Below are positions 9,085 through 16,777 of a DNA stretch of 64,000 nt, piece by piece. The translations under genes and the position numbers were made by a program. The DNA is from Leucobacter celer subsp. astrifaciens (lineage in GTDB: Bacteria; Actinomycetota; Actinomycetes; Actinomycetales; Microbacteriaceae), in contig NZ_JHEI01000132.1 of NCBI RefSeq assembly GCF_001273835.1, positions 1-64,000 of the forward strand, given 5' to 3'. Below the pieces are notes generated by a model, which saw only the letters and a program-made list of their open reading frames with translations, ran no database searches and had not been told where the DNA came from. The number at the start of each line of letters is the position of its first letter. Position 1 is the first letter of the stretch.

Positions 9085-9543
9085 ATGACCCCTCCCAGCA
9101 CTCCCGCCACCACCGCGACCACCCGCGCCATCCGCACCGACGCCGGGCTTGCGGTCCTGCGCATCGGACTCGCGGTCCTGCTGCTCGCCCACGGTGCGCA
9201 GAAGCTCTTCGAGTACGGCATTCCCGGAGTGTCCGGAGCCTTCACCGAAGCGGGGGTGCCGCTCGCGGGGGCCGCTGCCACCGCGGCGGCGCTGATCGAG
9301 ACGGTGGGCGGACTCGCGATCCTGCTCGGGATCGGGTCGCGCATCGCCGCAGTGCTGGTGGCCGTCGAGATGCTGGTCGCGATCTTCACGATGCACCTCG
9401 GCGCGGGCTACTTCGCGGATGGCGGCGGTGCCGAGCTGCCGTTGCTCGTGGCCTCCACGGCGCTCGGCATCGCGCTCGCCGGCCCGGGGCGCTACTCCCT
9501 GGCCGGGCTGCTGCTCACCCGCCGTTCCCAGCTGCTCGCCTGA
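9085..9543 (+). CDS. DoxX family membrane protein
   Basis: 152 aa with four TM helices. It has the DoxX signature near residue 25 (AVLRIGLAVLLLAHGAQKLF), then IETVGGLAILLGIGSRIAA and a helix starting VAVEMLVAIFTMHL. DoxX-family proteins are associated with quinone/thiol redox complexes (for example with SodA and SseA in mycobacteria), though most members are uncharacterised. The start at 9085 is supported by GGAG five bases upstream; the longer open frame adds an arginine-rich shadow. The 218-nt divergent region separating it from the two-component operon must hold promoters in both directions; I see no clear operator there. Confidence 0.85.
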   Translation: MTPPSTPATTATTRAIRTDAGLAVLRIGLAVLLLAHGAQKLFEYGIPGVSGAFTEAGVPLAGAAATAAALIETVGGLAILLGIGSRIAAVLVAVEMLVAIFTMHLGAGYFADGGGAELPLLVASTALGIALAGPGRYSLAGLLLTRRSQLLA

Positions 9544-9559
9544 GCGGGAGGGGCCGTCG

Positions 9560-10108
9560 TCAGGTCGTCTGGCCCGGGTGCTTCCCCTCGGCGATCTCCT
9601 CGATGAGCTTGGCGTTGAACGCCGGCAGATCATCCGGGGTTCGGCTCGTCACGAGGCCCTGATCCACGACGACCTCTTCGTCGACCCACGTCGCGCCCGC
9701 GTTGCGCAGGTCCGTGCGCAGACTGGGGTAGGAGGTCACCGTGCGGCCGCGCAGCACGTCCGCATCGGCGAGGATCCAGCCGCCATGGCAGATCGCGGCC
9801 ACCGGCTTGTGCTGCTCGAAGAAGCCACGGGTGAACGCCACCGCGTGCTGGTCGAGGCGGATGTGGTCGCCGTTGACGACGCCGCCCGGCAGCAGCAGCG
9901 CGTCGTAGTCATCGGCCCGCGCCGCGGAGCTGGCGCGGGAGACGTGCGCCTCGTGCCCGTTCTTGCCCCGGATGGTGCCGGTGTTCGTGGAGACGATCTC
10001 GATCTCGGCGCCGTGCTCCCGCAGGGCCGTGAGCGGCTCGGTCAGCTCCGAATCCTCGAAGCCGTTCGTCGCGAGGATCGCCACGCGCTTGCCTGTCAGA
10101 TGGGTCAT
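9560..10108 (-). CDS. DJ-1/PfpI family (type 1 glutamine amidotransferase-like) protein
   Basis: 182 aa single-domain protein of the PfpI/YhbO subgroup. The nucleophile elbow is AAICHGG with Cys107 and adjacent His108, and the conserved Glu18 lies in GFEDSEL. Other family blocks are YDALLLPGGVVNGDHIR and SYPSLRTDLRNAG. Members act as chaperones, glyoxalase-like enzymes or stress proteins; bacterial YhbO relatives protect against oxidative and carbonyl stress. The start ATG has AGGAG upstream. It converges on doxX with only 16 nt between. A nested dyad at 10129-10163 lies just upstream and may be an operator. Confidence 0.88.
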   Translation of the reverse strand: MTHLTGKRVAILATNGFEDSELTEPLTALREHGAEIEIVSTNTGTIRGKNGHEAHVSRASSAARADDYDALLLPGGVVNGDHIRLDQHAVAFTRGFFEQHKPVAAICHGGWILADADVLRGRTVTSYPSLRTDLRNAGATWVDEEVVVDQGLVTSRTPDDLPAFNAKLIEEIAEGKHPGQTT

Positions 10109-10128
10109 CTTGATCTCCTGACTGTCTC

Positions 10129-10163
10129 TTGTCTGGTCGGTCGTTCCGAACGCTTCCAGACAA
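10129..10163. promoter_or_regulatory. Nested dyad upstream of the PfpI gene
   Basis: TTGTCTGG (10129-10136) is inverted as CCAGACAA (10156-10163). Between them lies CGTTCCGAACG (10142-10152), itself a perfect palindrome around one central base. The element sits 20 nt upstream of the PfpI start in the divergent space with the 10269 gene. It looks like a repressor operator, but its binding protein is unknown. Confidence 0.45.
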
Positions 10164-10268
10164 TCGGTTCGGAGCGCACCGCATCACCCCGTTGCGCGAA
10201 ACGGATCGAGCCGGTACGGAGTGGCGCGCGACCCGAGCCCCGACGCGCTTTTCTCATAGGGTGGAGGC

Positions 10269-11327
10269 ATGGGGGGAATTCCGAACACGGGTACCGGACG
10301 AGGGTTCCGCAGGGCGGTGCTGGCGGAGGCGCCCGGGGCGAGGCGCCGGGAACGGCAGATGCTCATCGCCTCGCTGCTGCTCCTGCTGCTGGTCGTGCCG
10401 CTCCTGGGAGCGATCACCGCGTTCGCCTTCTGGGTCTGGCTCACGGGGTACACCCCGGCGGGCAGGGATCCGGAGCCTCCGATCGTGGCCTTTCTCATGG
10501 CGGCTGGCGCGAGCACGGTCACCCTGCTGGTCATCGCGGCCCCGGTGTCCGGGTGGATCGCGGTGGCCCGCGAGTGGCGCGCGCGTCGCCGGATCGCGGC
10601 GTTCGCCGAGCGCAGCGGATGGCACTACATCGCGGAACCCCCGCTGAGCAACTTCGGCGCGCTGCTCTTCAGCGTGGGCAACCGCGCGCGCGTCGAGAAC
10701 AGCCTGCACCGGCACGGCGAGCGGTACCTCGAGGTCGCGAACTACAGCTACTCGACGTCTCAGCTCGAGAATCCGCGCACGGAGGTCGGCTTCGTGCGCA
10801 TCGAACTGCCGCGTCGCCTGCCGCACATGTACCTGCAGTCGCGCACCTGGACGGGGAAGCCGAACGCGATCCGCATCCCGTTCGGCACCCATCAGCGCCT
10901 CTCGCTCGAGGGCGACTTCGACCGCTGGTTCCACCTCTACTGCCCTCGCGAGTACGAGCGCGACGCCCTCTACGTCTTCACGCCCGACCTCATGGCCGTG
11001 CTCATCGACCACGCAGCCGGGTTCGACGTCGAGGTGATCGACGACTGGCTCTACGTCTACGGACGCACGGGTTTCGATCTGAGCGACGCCGCGGTCACCG
11101 AGTTCGCGCTGCGTCTCGACGACGCGCTCGGCCGCGGCACCGCGCGGCAGACCCGGCGATATCGCGATGACCGCTCGGCCGACCCCGCATACGTGGGGGA
11201 GGGCGGATCGCGACTGCGCTGGAGCCGGGCGCGCATCATCGGCGCCACGGCGGTCGCGAGCCTCGTCGGCTGGGGGGCCGTGGCGGCGGTGCTCCTCCTC
11301 ACCGGAGGCCTCTCGCTCACGGCGTAG
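10269..11327 (+). CDS. Uncharacterised membrane protein
   Basis: 352 aa with two N-terminal TM helices (ASLLLLLLVVPLLGAITAFA and FLMAAGASTVTLLVIAAPVS), a cytoplasmic arginine-rich stretch (REWRARRRIAAFAE), a soluble domain of ~200 residues rich in aromatic and charged residues, and one C-terminal TM helix (WGAVAAVLLLTGGLSL). The soluble part contains GWHYIAEPPL and TEVGFVRIELPRRLPHMYL, which resembles actinobacterial proteins of unknown function with a DUF3137-like layout; I cannot assign a function. TAGGGT 6 nt upstream of the ATG suggests a leaderless transcript. The HNH nuclease gene follows 18 nt later and is probably co-transcribed. Confidence 0.7.
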   Translation: MGGIPNTGTGRGFRRAVLAEAPGARRRERQMLIASLLLLLLVVPLLGAITAFAFWVWLTGYTPAGRDPEPPIVAFLMAAGASTVTLLVIAAPVSGWIAVAREWRARRRIAAFAERSGWHYIAEPPLSNFGALLFSVGNRARVENSLHRHGERYLEVANYSYSTSQLENPRTEVGFVRIELPRRLPHMYLQSRTWTGKPNAIRIPFGTHQRLSLEGDFDRWFHLYCPREYERDALYVFTPDLMAVLIDHAAGFDVEVIDDWLYVYGRTGFDLSDAAVTEFALRLDDALGRGTARQTRRYRDDRSADPAYVGEGGSRLRWSRARIIGATAVASLVGWGAVAAVLLLTGGLSLTA

Positions 11328-11344
11328 CCGGCGCGTGCGCCTCG

Positions 11345-12319
11345 ATGTCGGCGGCAGCCGATACGGTGGAGCGCGGTGAATCGAGGGAGGCGAGAGGGCT
11401 GAAGAAGAGATCGTGGCTCGTGACGGGTGCACTGCTGCTCGCGGTGCTCGTGTGGGTGCTGGGCGCAGCCGAGCAGGACGCGCTCGCGGGCGGCACCGAC
11501 CGGGCAGCGGACGGCGGCTCGTCCCTCGAGGAGGCCGCGGGCGGCGATCCCGGCACCGGCACCGGCACCGATGCCGGTGCCGGTGCTGAGCCCGGAGCCG
11601 CTGATGTTCCCGGATCCGCCGTCGAGCCCGGACCCGCCGACGAGCGGGCGCCCGATCCCGACCCCGACCTTGCGCCGGGGAGCGAGCGGCAGACGGTCGT
11701 CGAGCTGCTCGACACCATTCCCGTGAAGGGCCGTGCGCCGAAGACCGGCTACGACCGCAAGACGCAGTTCGGCAACGGCTGGAAGGACCCGGATCGCAAC
11801 GGCTGCGACGCCAGGAACGACGTCCTGCTGCGGGACCTCGACGACGCGGTGCTCGAGGGCCCCTGCAAGGTGCTCTCGGGGGTGCTGCTGGATCCGTACA
11901 CCGGCACCCGCATCGACTTCGTGCGCGGGCAGGCCACCTCGCAGGCCGTGCAGATCGACCACGTCGTGGCGCTTTCGGACGCCTGGCAGAAGGGCGCGCA
12001 GGCGCTCACCGGAGACCGGCGCCTGGAGTTCGCCAACGATCCGCTCAACCTGCTCGCGGTCGACGGCCCCACGAACAACCGCAAGGGCGATTCGGACGCG
12101 GCGAGCTGGCTACCGCCCCAGCGGGGCTTCCGCTGCGAGTACGTGGCGCGCCAGGTGTCGGTGAAGGCGGCCTACGAGCTGTGGGTGACGGCGGCGGAGC
12201 GGGACGCGATGCGGCGCGTGCTCGCGAGCTGCCCGGCGCAGCCCGCCTACTCGCCCGGGGAGCCGCCGACCGGTCCTTCGCCGCCCGGCCACTCCACGGC
12301 GGCGACGAACTCGGGGTGA
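11345..12319 (+). CDS. Membrane-anchored HNH (DUF1524/GmrSD C-terminal) endonuclease
   Basis: 324 aa. Residues ~23-42 form one TM or signal-anchor helix (WLVTGALLLAVLVWVLGA), followed by an ~80-residue Gly/Pro/Asp-rich linker with short GTG repeats, then a nuclease domain from ~118. The motif DHVVALSDAWQKGAQAL holds the HNH histidine (His206), and FANDPLNLLAVDGPTNNRKG provides the Asn/Lys-rich second half; Cys154/Cys174 may form a disulphide. Related actinobacterial proteins are annotated as secreted HNH nucleases, so cleavage of extracellular DNA is likely. The 3' end overlaps the convergent GNAT gene by 73 nt. The exact start is uncertain, because a good GGAGG lies downstream of the first ATG. 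Confidence 0.82.
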   Translation: MSAAADTVERGESREARGLKKRSWLVTGALLLAVLVWVLGAAEQDALAGGTDRAADGGSSLEEAAGGDPGTGTGTDAGAGAEPGAADVPGSAVEPGPADERAPDPDPDLAPGSERQTVVELLDTIPVKGRAPKTGYDRKTQFGNGWKDPDRNGCDARNDVLLRDLDDAVLEGPCKVLSGVLLDPYTGTRIDFVRGQATSQAVQIDHVVALSDAWQKGAQALTGDRRLEFANDPLNLLAVDGPTNNRKGDSDAASWLPPQRGFRCEYVARQVSVKAAYELWVTAAERDAMRRVLASCPAQPAYSPGEPPTGPSPPGHSTAATNSG

Positions 12320-12585
12320 CGTCGCAGCCAGGCCGCGACGAAGGGGCAGTGCGGCACGATGGTGTGCCCGAGCTCCCGCGTATGCTCCAGCGCCCGTGAC
12401 ACGAGGGTATTGCCGAGGCCGCGGCCGCTGAAGGCCGGATCGATCTCGGTGTGCGTGAAGTCGTAGGTCGATCCGCCGTCGCGCTCCCGGTACTTCGCAA
12501 AGCCCGCGAGCACACCGTCCACCTCGATGACGAAGCGGTGGGCCTCGGCGTCCTCCCGAACGGTCACTGTCTCCTGGTCGTTCAT
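12247..12585 (-). CDS. GNAT-like N-acetyltransferase (YjdJ type)
   Basis: 112 aa minimal acetyltransferase. It contains an acyl-CoA-binding loop (DPAFSGRGLGNTLVSRAL) and the family end block VPHCPFVAAWLRRHPEF, the signature of the small YjdJ/COG2388 group. The start has GGAGG upstream. Its 3' portion overlaps the convergent HNH gene by 73 nt, so the C-terminal tail (GGEGPVGGSPGE) is probably an unstructured by-product of that overlap. The acceptor substrate is unknown. Confidence 0.85.
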   Translation of the reverse strand: MNDQETVTVREDAEAHRFVIEVDGVLAGFAKYRERDGGSTYDFTHTEIDPAFSGRGLGNTLVSRALEHTRELGHTIVPHCPFVAAWLRRHPEFVAAVEWPGGEGPVGGSPGE

Positions 12586-12661
12586 CGGTGCCTCCTCCGA
12601 GTCGGATGCGGTGCTCGCTGCGAGGCCGGGGCGCCGCAGCGGCGATGGGAGCCCTACTCTC

Positions 12662-13801
12662 TCACTGCTTCCGGGGAAGCAGCCGTGCGACGGGCAGAGC
12701 GGGGGCCGAGAGCGGCGGCTCCGGCTCGTCCTGCGGCAGGCCGAAGCGATCGGGATCCGGCGCCGGCCGCCCCGTTCCCGAGTCGACTGCGGCGGATCGG
12801 GCTTCGGCGGATCGCGCCTCGGTCGATCGTGCCGCGGCAGTCGTGGACCCCGTCGGGCCGCCGGGCACGCCGAGTTCCGCCGGCTCCGCCACGCCGGCGG
12901 CCGCGAGCTGGGCCTGCCAGTCGACTCGGGCCTGCACGATCTCGTCGTGGTCGCGCCCGATGAAGTTCCACCACATCACGATGCGCTCGCCCAGGGGCTC
13001 GCCGCCGAGCAGCAGCAGGCGCGCGCCGTCCGCCCCCGCGGTGAGGCGGAGGCTCGCGACGCCGGCGGGGAGGAACGCCAGCTGATCCTTCTCAACGGCG
13101 GGGGATCCGCGATCCTCCCCGCCCGGCACCTCGAGCGCGACGGAGCCGCTGTCGACGAGCACGCCGTGCTCGAAGACCGCGTCGACCGCGAGCTCGATCG
13201 ACGCGCCCGGATCGAGCCCGATCTCCGCGCCGAGCAGGGGCGTGTGCGTGCGCACCGGCGAGGCGTCGCCCAGCAGCCTGCCCAGGAACACCTGGGCGCG
13301 CCAGCCGGCGCCGGCCAGCACCGGGGGCGCGTAGTGCTCGAAGCCCTTGGCGACGCCGCGACGCCGCTCGGGCAGCGCGACCCAGAGCTGCGCGCCGTGC
13401 AGGGTCGTGGTGCCGGGCGTCGAGCGCTCCGAGTGGCTGATGCCGCGGCCCGCCGTCATGAGGTTCAGCTCGCCCGGGCGCACGATCGCGTGGAAGTCCG
13501 CGCTGTCGCGATGCTCGATCTCACCCGAGAACAGCCAGCTCACGGTCTGCAGGCCGATGTGCGGGTGCGCCGCGACGTCCATGCCGCCGGTGGCGGCCAC
13601 GTCGTCGGGACCGTAGTGGTCGAGGAAGCACCAGGCGCCGATGAGCGAGCGGGAGCGCTGCGGCAGGGTGCGGCGCACGTTCATGGCGCGCAGCCCGCCG
13701 AGCGGCACATCGCGCGGCTCGAGGATCTCGAACGCGCGGTCGGGCTCGGACTCCGGGGAGACGCAGACGGTCTCCTCCGGGCTGCGTTCCGGGTTGCTCA
13801 T
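12662..13801 (-). CDS. Pirin family protein with C-terminal extension
   Basis: 379 aa bicupin. The N-terminal cupin has the metal-binding HPHIGLQTVSWLFSGEIEHR block and AGRGISHSERS, with characteristic FLDHYGPDDV upstream. Some pirins act as quercetin 2,3-dioxygenases or redox-sensing regulators; the role here is unproven. Usual pirins are about 230-320 aa; the last ~60 residues here are low-complexity, including STEARSAEARSAAVDSG, and look disordered. The start has GGAGGGG upstream. The next gene upstream on this strand ends 261 nt away, across the hairpin repeat at 13956. Confidence 0.9.
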   Translation of the reverse strand: MSNPERSPEETVCVSPESEPDRAFEILEPRDVPLGGLRAMNVRRTLPQRSRSLIGAWCFLDHYGPDDVAATGGMDVAAHPHIGLQTVSWLFSGEIEHRDSADFHAIVRPGELNLMTAGRGISHSERSTPGTTTLHGAQLWVALPERRRGVAKGFEHYAPPVLAGAGWRAQVFLGRLLGDASPVRTHTPLLGAEIGLDPGASIELAVDAVFEHGVLVDSGSVALEVPGGEDRGSPAVEKDQLAFLPAGVASLRLTAGADGARLLLLGGEPLGERIVMWWNFIGRDHDEIVQARVDWQAQLAAAGVAEPAELGVPGGPTGSTTAAARSTEARSAEARSAAVDSGTGRPAPDPDRFGLPQDEPEPPLSAPALPVARLLPRKQ

Positions 13802-13955
13802 CGTTCCCCTCCTCGCGCGCGGGCGCCCGGTCCGTTCCGACCCGGGCGTGCCCTCCAGTCTTGCACGTCTCGAGCTGCAACGGCGGGGCGGGATCGGCCG
13901 GGCTGTTCCGGCCGGGCGGTGCTGAGCGGGCGGTGCGGGCCGAGCGCAACCGGAA

Positions 13956-14014
13956 ACGCGGAGTCCCGGATGGCTGCTTCGCGTGCGAGGAAGCAGCCAT
14001 CCGGGACTCCGCGT
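13956..14014. repeat. Perfect 25-bp hairpin repeat, copy 1
   Basis: Bases 13956-13980 and 13990-14014 are exact reverse complements, separated by a 9-nt loop. A second copy with the same 9-nt loop lies at 42846-42902. One stem position is C:G here and T:A in the other copy, so pairing is preserved. It lies between two tandem minus-strand genes (13802-14062, otherwise featureless) and has no T tract. Confidence 0.85.
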
Positions 14015-14062
14015 GCTCTCGGGTACGCGACGAGCGGGTCCCGGGTACGGAAGGGCCGCCGG

Positions 14063-15055
14063 CTACGCCGGACGGTTGACCGGCGAGTCGGGTGCGCCCG
14101 TCTCGAGCAGCGTGATGGCGTTCTGCGCCTGGATGCGCACGTACTCGATCTCCGTGCGTGCGGAGAAGTAGGCGATGTGGGGCGTGAGCACCACATCGTC
14201 GCGGCCCAGGAGCGGGTGGCCGGGACTCGGGGGCTCCTGGTCGAGCACGTCGAGCGCCGCGCCGGAGAGCTGCCCCGCGTCGAGCGCCGCGACGAGGGCG
14301 TCGTTGTCGATGAGCCCGCCGCGCGAGACGTTCACCAGCACCGATCCGCGGGGCATCCCCGAGAGGAACTCGGCGTCGACCATGTGCGCGGTCTCCGGGG
14401 TGAGGGGCAGATGCAGCGAGAGCACGTTCGCCGTGCGGCGCACCTCCTCGAGGCCCGTGCGGGTGACGCCGAGCGCTTCGAGGTCGGCGCGCACCTCCGG
14501 GGTGTCGGGCAGCAGCGGATCGTAGCCCACGACCGAGCCGAAGAGGGGACCGGCGAGCCGCGCCAGCTCGCGCCCGATCTTGCCGAGGCCGACGATGCCG
14601 AGCGTCGTCTCGCTCAGGCGGGGCGGCGCGGACGGCGACCGGTCGTTCCAGTCGGCGGGGGTGGCGGACGCCGTGTAGAAGGGCAGCTGGCGCACGCTGC
14701 TGAGCAGGATCGCGAGCGCGTGCGTCGCCACCTCCTCGGTGGCCGCACCGGGCACGTTGCTCACCCAGACGCCCCGCTCGCTCGCGGCGTCGACGTCGAC
14801 GTAGTCGAAGCCCATCGACATGAGCGACACGATCCGCAGCTGCGGCAGCGCCTCGATGACCTCGCGGGTCACGGACGCGTAGCCGGGCAGCAGCGCGACG
14901 GCGCCCCGGGCGCCGGCGATGATCTCGTCGGCGTCGCGCGTGCCGAGCACCCGCACCTCGAAGCCGTTCTCCTCCAGCAGGCTGATGCCGATCGCCGGAT
15001 CGGTGTCGTCGATATCGGTGTAGACCGCGATCGGCCGTGCACTGTCGATTGCCAT
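14063..15055 (-). CDS. D-isomer-specific 2-hydroxyacid dehydrogenase
   Basis: 330 aa. The NAD-binding domain contains LGIVGLGKIGRELARLAG. Catalytic residues are visible as Arg in LVNVSRGGLID, Glu in DVLDQEPP and His in LTPHIAYFS, in the order of the family (CtBP, glyoxylate reductase and phosphoglycerate dehydrogenase relatives). It is expected to interconvert a 2-oxoacid and a D-2-hydroxyacid with NAD(P)H. It follows the ThDP decarboxylase gene by 4 nt, so the two are co-transcribed, suggesting a shared 2-oxoacid: one enzyme forms or removes the acid and the other decarboxylates it. The exact substrate is not deducible. Confidence 0.9.
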   Translation of the reverse strand: MAIDSARPIAVYTDIDDTDPAIGISLLEENGFEVRVLGTRDADEIIAGARGAVALLPGYASVTREVIEALPQLRIVSLMSMGFDYVDVDAASERGVWVSNVPGAATEEVATHALAILLSSVRQLPFYTASATPADWNDRSPSAPPRLSETTLGIVGLGKIGRELARLAGPLFGSVVGYDPLLPDTPEVRADLEALGVTRTGLEEVRRTANVLSLHLPLTPETAHMVDAEFLSGMPRGSVLVNVSRGGLIDNDALVAALDAGQLSGAALDVLDQEPPSPGHPLLGRDDVVLTPHIAYFSARTEIEYVRIQAQNAITLLETGAPDSPVNRPA

Positions 15056-15059
15056 GCCG

Positions 15060-16682
15060 TTAGTTTCCTTCCGAGAGGTCGAAGTCCGCCTGATCGATGT
15101 GGATCAGCTGCAGGCCGCCCTCGCCGACGGCCGCGTCGACCGCGGCGGCGAGCTCGCGGGGAGTGCCTGCCCGACGGCCGGTGCCGCCGAACGCCGCAGT
15201 GACGGCCGCCCAGTCGGGCTGAGTGAGATCGACGCCGACCGGGGCGATCCCGGCGTCGACCTCGTTCTGCTTGATCTCGCCGTATCCGCCGTTGTCGACC
15301 ACGATGACGGTGACGTCCTCGCGCTGCTCGACCACCGTGATGAACTCGTTCATCGAGAACATGAGTGCGCCGTCGCCGATCACCACGAACGACGGGCGAT
15401 CCGGGCGGGCGATGCGCGACCCGAGCGCCGCGGGCAGACCGTAGCCGAGCGTCGCGTAGGTGGTCATGTACGGGGTCGAGTTCGGCTCGGACACGCGCAG
15501 CACGTTCAGCAGACCCCAGTAGGCGATCTGCGAGGAGTCGGTCGAGACGATCGCGTTCTCGGGCAGCACCGCCGCGATGGCCTCCGCGAGCGCGGTGTTC
15601 TCGGGGGAGAGCTCCGCGCACTCGGCGCGCGCGGCGGCGAGCGTCGCGATGACCCCCGGAGCGGCGTCGAGGGGCGAGCCCTCGCCGAGCTCGTCGAGGA
15701 TCGCGCTCAGAGCTGTCCTCGCGTCGCTCACGAGTCCGATCCGCGCCGGCTGGTTCTTGTCGATCTGGGATTCCAGCAGGTCGACGCGGATCACCGCACC
15801 CCGCGCCTCCAGCCGCTCCGCCCAGAGCTCGGCCTCGCCGAGCTTCGAACCCACGACGAGCAGCACGTCGGCGTCGCGGGCGCGGTTCCGGGCGGCGGCG
15901 AGGCGCAGGTTCGCGCCGAGCGCGAGCGGGTGGTGCTCGTCGAGCACGCCCTTCGCATTGCCGGTCGTCACGACCGGGGCACCGAGCCGCTCGGCGAGGG
16001 CGCGCAGCTCCGCGGCCGCGCCGCGGGATCCGCCGCCCGCGAGGATCACGGGATCCTGTGCGGCGGCGAGCAGCGCGGCCGCCTCGGCGACGGCGGCGGG
16101 ATCGGGATCCGCGACCGGAGCGAAGGCACGCGCCGCGAGGGCCTCGCCCGCGATCTCGGTGGTCTCCTCGAGCAGGTCGAGGGGCACCTCGATGTAGACG
16201 GGGCGGGGCCGCGTCGTCGCGAAGAGCTCGAACGCGTCGTGCACCGCCGCGACGGCCTCCTCGGCCGTCTGCACGCGGCGCCCCCACTCGACGATGGCTG
16301 AGGCGGCGCCCAGCTGATCCTTCGTCTCGTGCAGCGTGCCGATGTCGGCGAACTCCGCGCCTCGGGCGGGTCCGGGGGAGAGGATGATCATCGGCCGCGA
16401 CTCGCAGTACGCGGTGCCCGCCGCCGAGAGCGCGTTCAGCAGGCCGGGGCCGCTCGTCGTGATGACCACGCCGGGCTTGCCGGTCTGCAGGGACCAGCCG
16501 TCGGCCGCGTATCCGGCACCCTGCTCGTGGCGCGAGGTGACGGGGCGGATGTTCAGCGCGGCCAGCGGACGGTAGAACTCGAGGTTGTGGGTGCCGGGGA
16601 TCCCGAACACCGTGTCGATGCCGTAGTTGTGCAGGGCCTCGATGATCACCCAGCCGGTCGTGCGCTTGTAGACGGTTTCCAT
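15060..16682 (-). CDS. ThDP-dependent 2-oxoacid decarboxylase / acetolactate synthase-like enzyme
   Basis: 540 aa with the three domains of ThDP enzymes. Catalytic Glu lies in VTSRHEQGAGYAADGW (~residue 51), the central domain has DPVILAGGGSRG, and the ThDP/Mg motif is GDGALMFSMNEF with DNGGYGEIKQNE. It resembles benzoylformate decarboxylase, AruI (5-guanidino-2-oxopentanoate decarboxylase) and catabolic acetolactate-synthase relatives. The lone large subunit, away from ilvN/ilvC, argues against branched-chain synthesis. The ATG at 16682 has a GAGGA site; the open frame extends far upstream only as shadow of the MFS gene. A strong hairpin lies in its leader at 16729-16773. Confidence 0.88.
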   Translation of the reverse strand: METVYKRTTGWVIIEALHNYGIDTVFGIPGTHNLEFYRPLAALNIRPVTSRHEQGAGYAADGWSLQTGKPGVVITTSGPGLLNALSAAGTAYCESRPMIILSPGPARGAEFADIGTLHETKDQLGAASAIVEWGRRVQTAEEAVAAVHDAFELFATTRPRPVYIEVPLDLLEETTEIAGEALAARAFAPVADPDPAAVAEAAALLAAAQDPVILAGGGSRGAAAELRALAERLGAPVVTTGNAKGVLDEHHPLALGANLRLAAARNRARDADVLLVVGSKLGEAELWAERLEARGAVIRVDLLESQIDKNQPARIGLVSDARTALSAILDELGEGSPLDAAPGVIATLAAARAECAELSPENTALAEAIAAVLPENAIVSTDSSQIAYWGLLNVLRVSEPNSTPYMTTYATLGYGLPAALGSRIARPDRPSFVVIGDGALMFSMNEFITVVEQREDVTVIVVDNGGYGEIKQNEVDAGIAPVGVDLTQPDWAAVTAAFGGTGRRAGTPRELAAAVDAAVGEGGLQLIHIDQADFDLSEGN

Positions 16683-16728
16683 GATTCCTCGCGTCTCGGT
16701 TCTGCGGTGCGGCACCGCGTGGTCGGGT

Positions 16729-16773
16729 CCGGTCCTCCGCGAGCCGCGAGCGTTGCGGCTCGCGGAGGACCGG
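16729..16773. terminator. Perfect 19-bp hairpin between symporter and ThDP gene
   Basis: Bases 16729-16747 and 16755-16773 are exact reverse complements with a 7-nt loop (GAGCGTT). It starts 5 nt beyond the symporter stop codon and ends 47 nt before the ThDP gene start. No T tract follows, so it may be a leaky terminator or an mRNA-stabilising 3' hairpin that sets different expression for transporter and enzymes. Confidence 0.65.
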
Positions 16774-16777
16774 GGTG

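Noticed and set aside
11550..11590. Short GGCACC/GGTGCC tandem repeats considered as a regulatory repeat
   Set aside because: They lie inside the HNH gene and encode the flexible Gly/Thr/Ala linker in frame.
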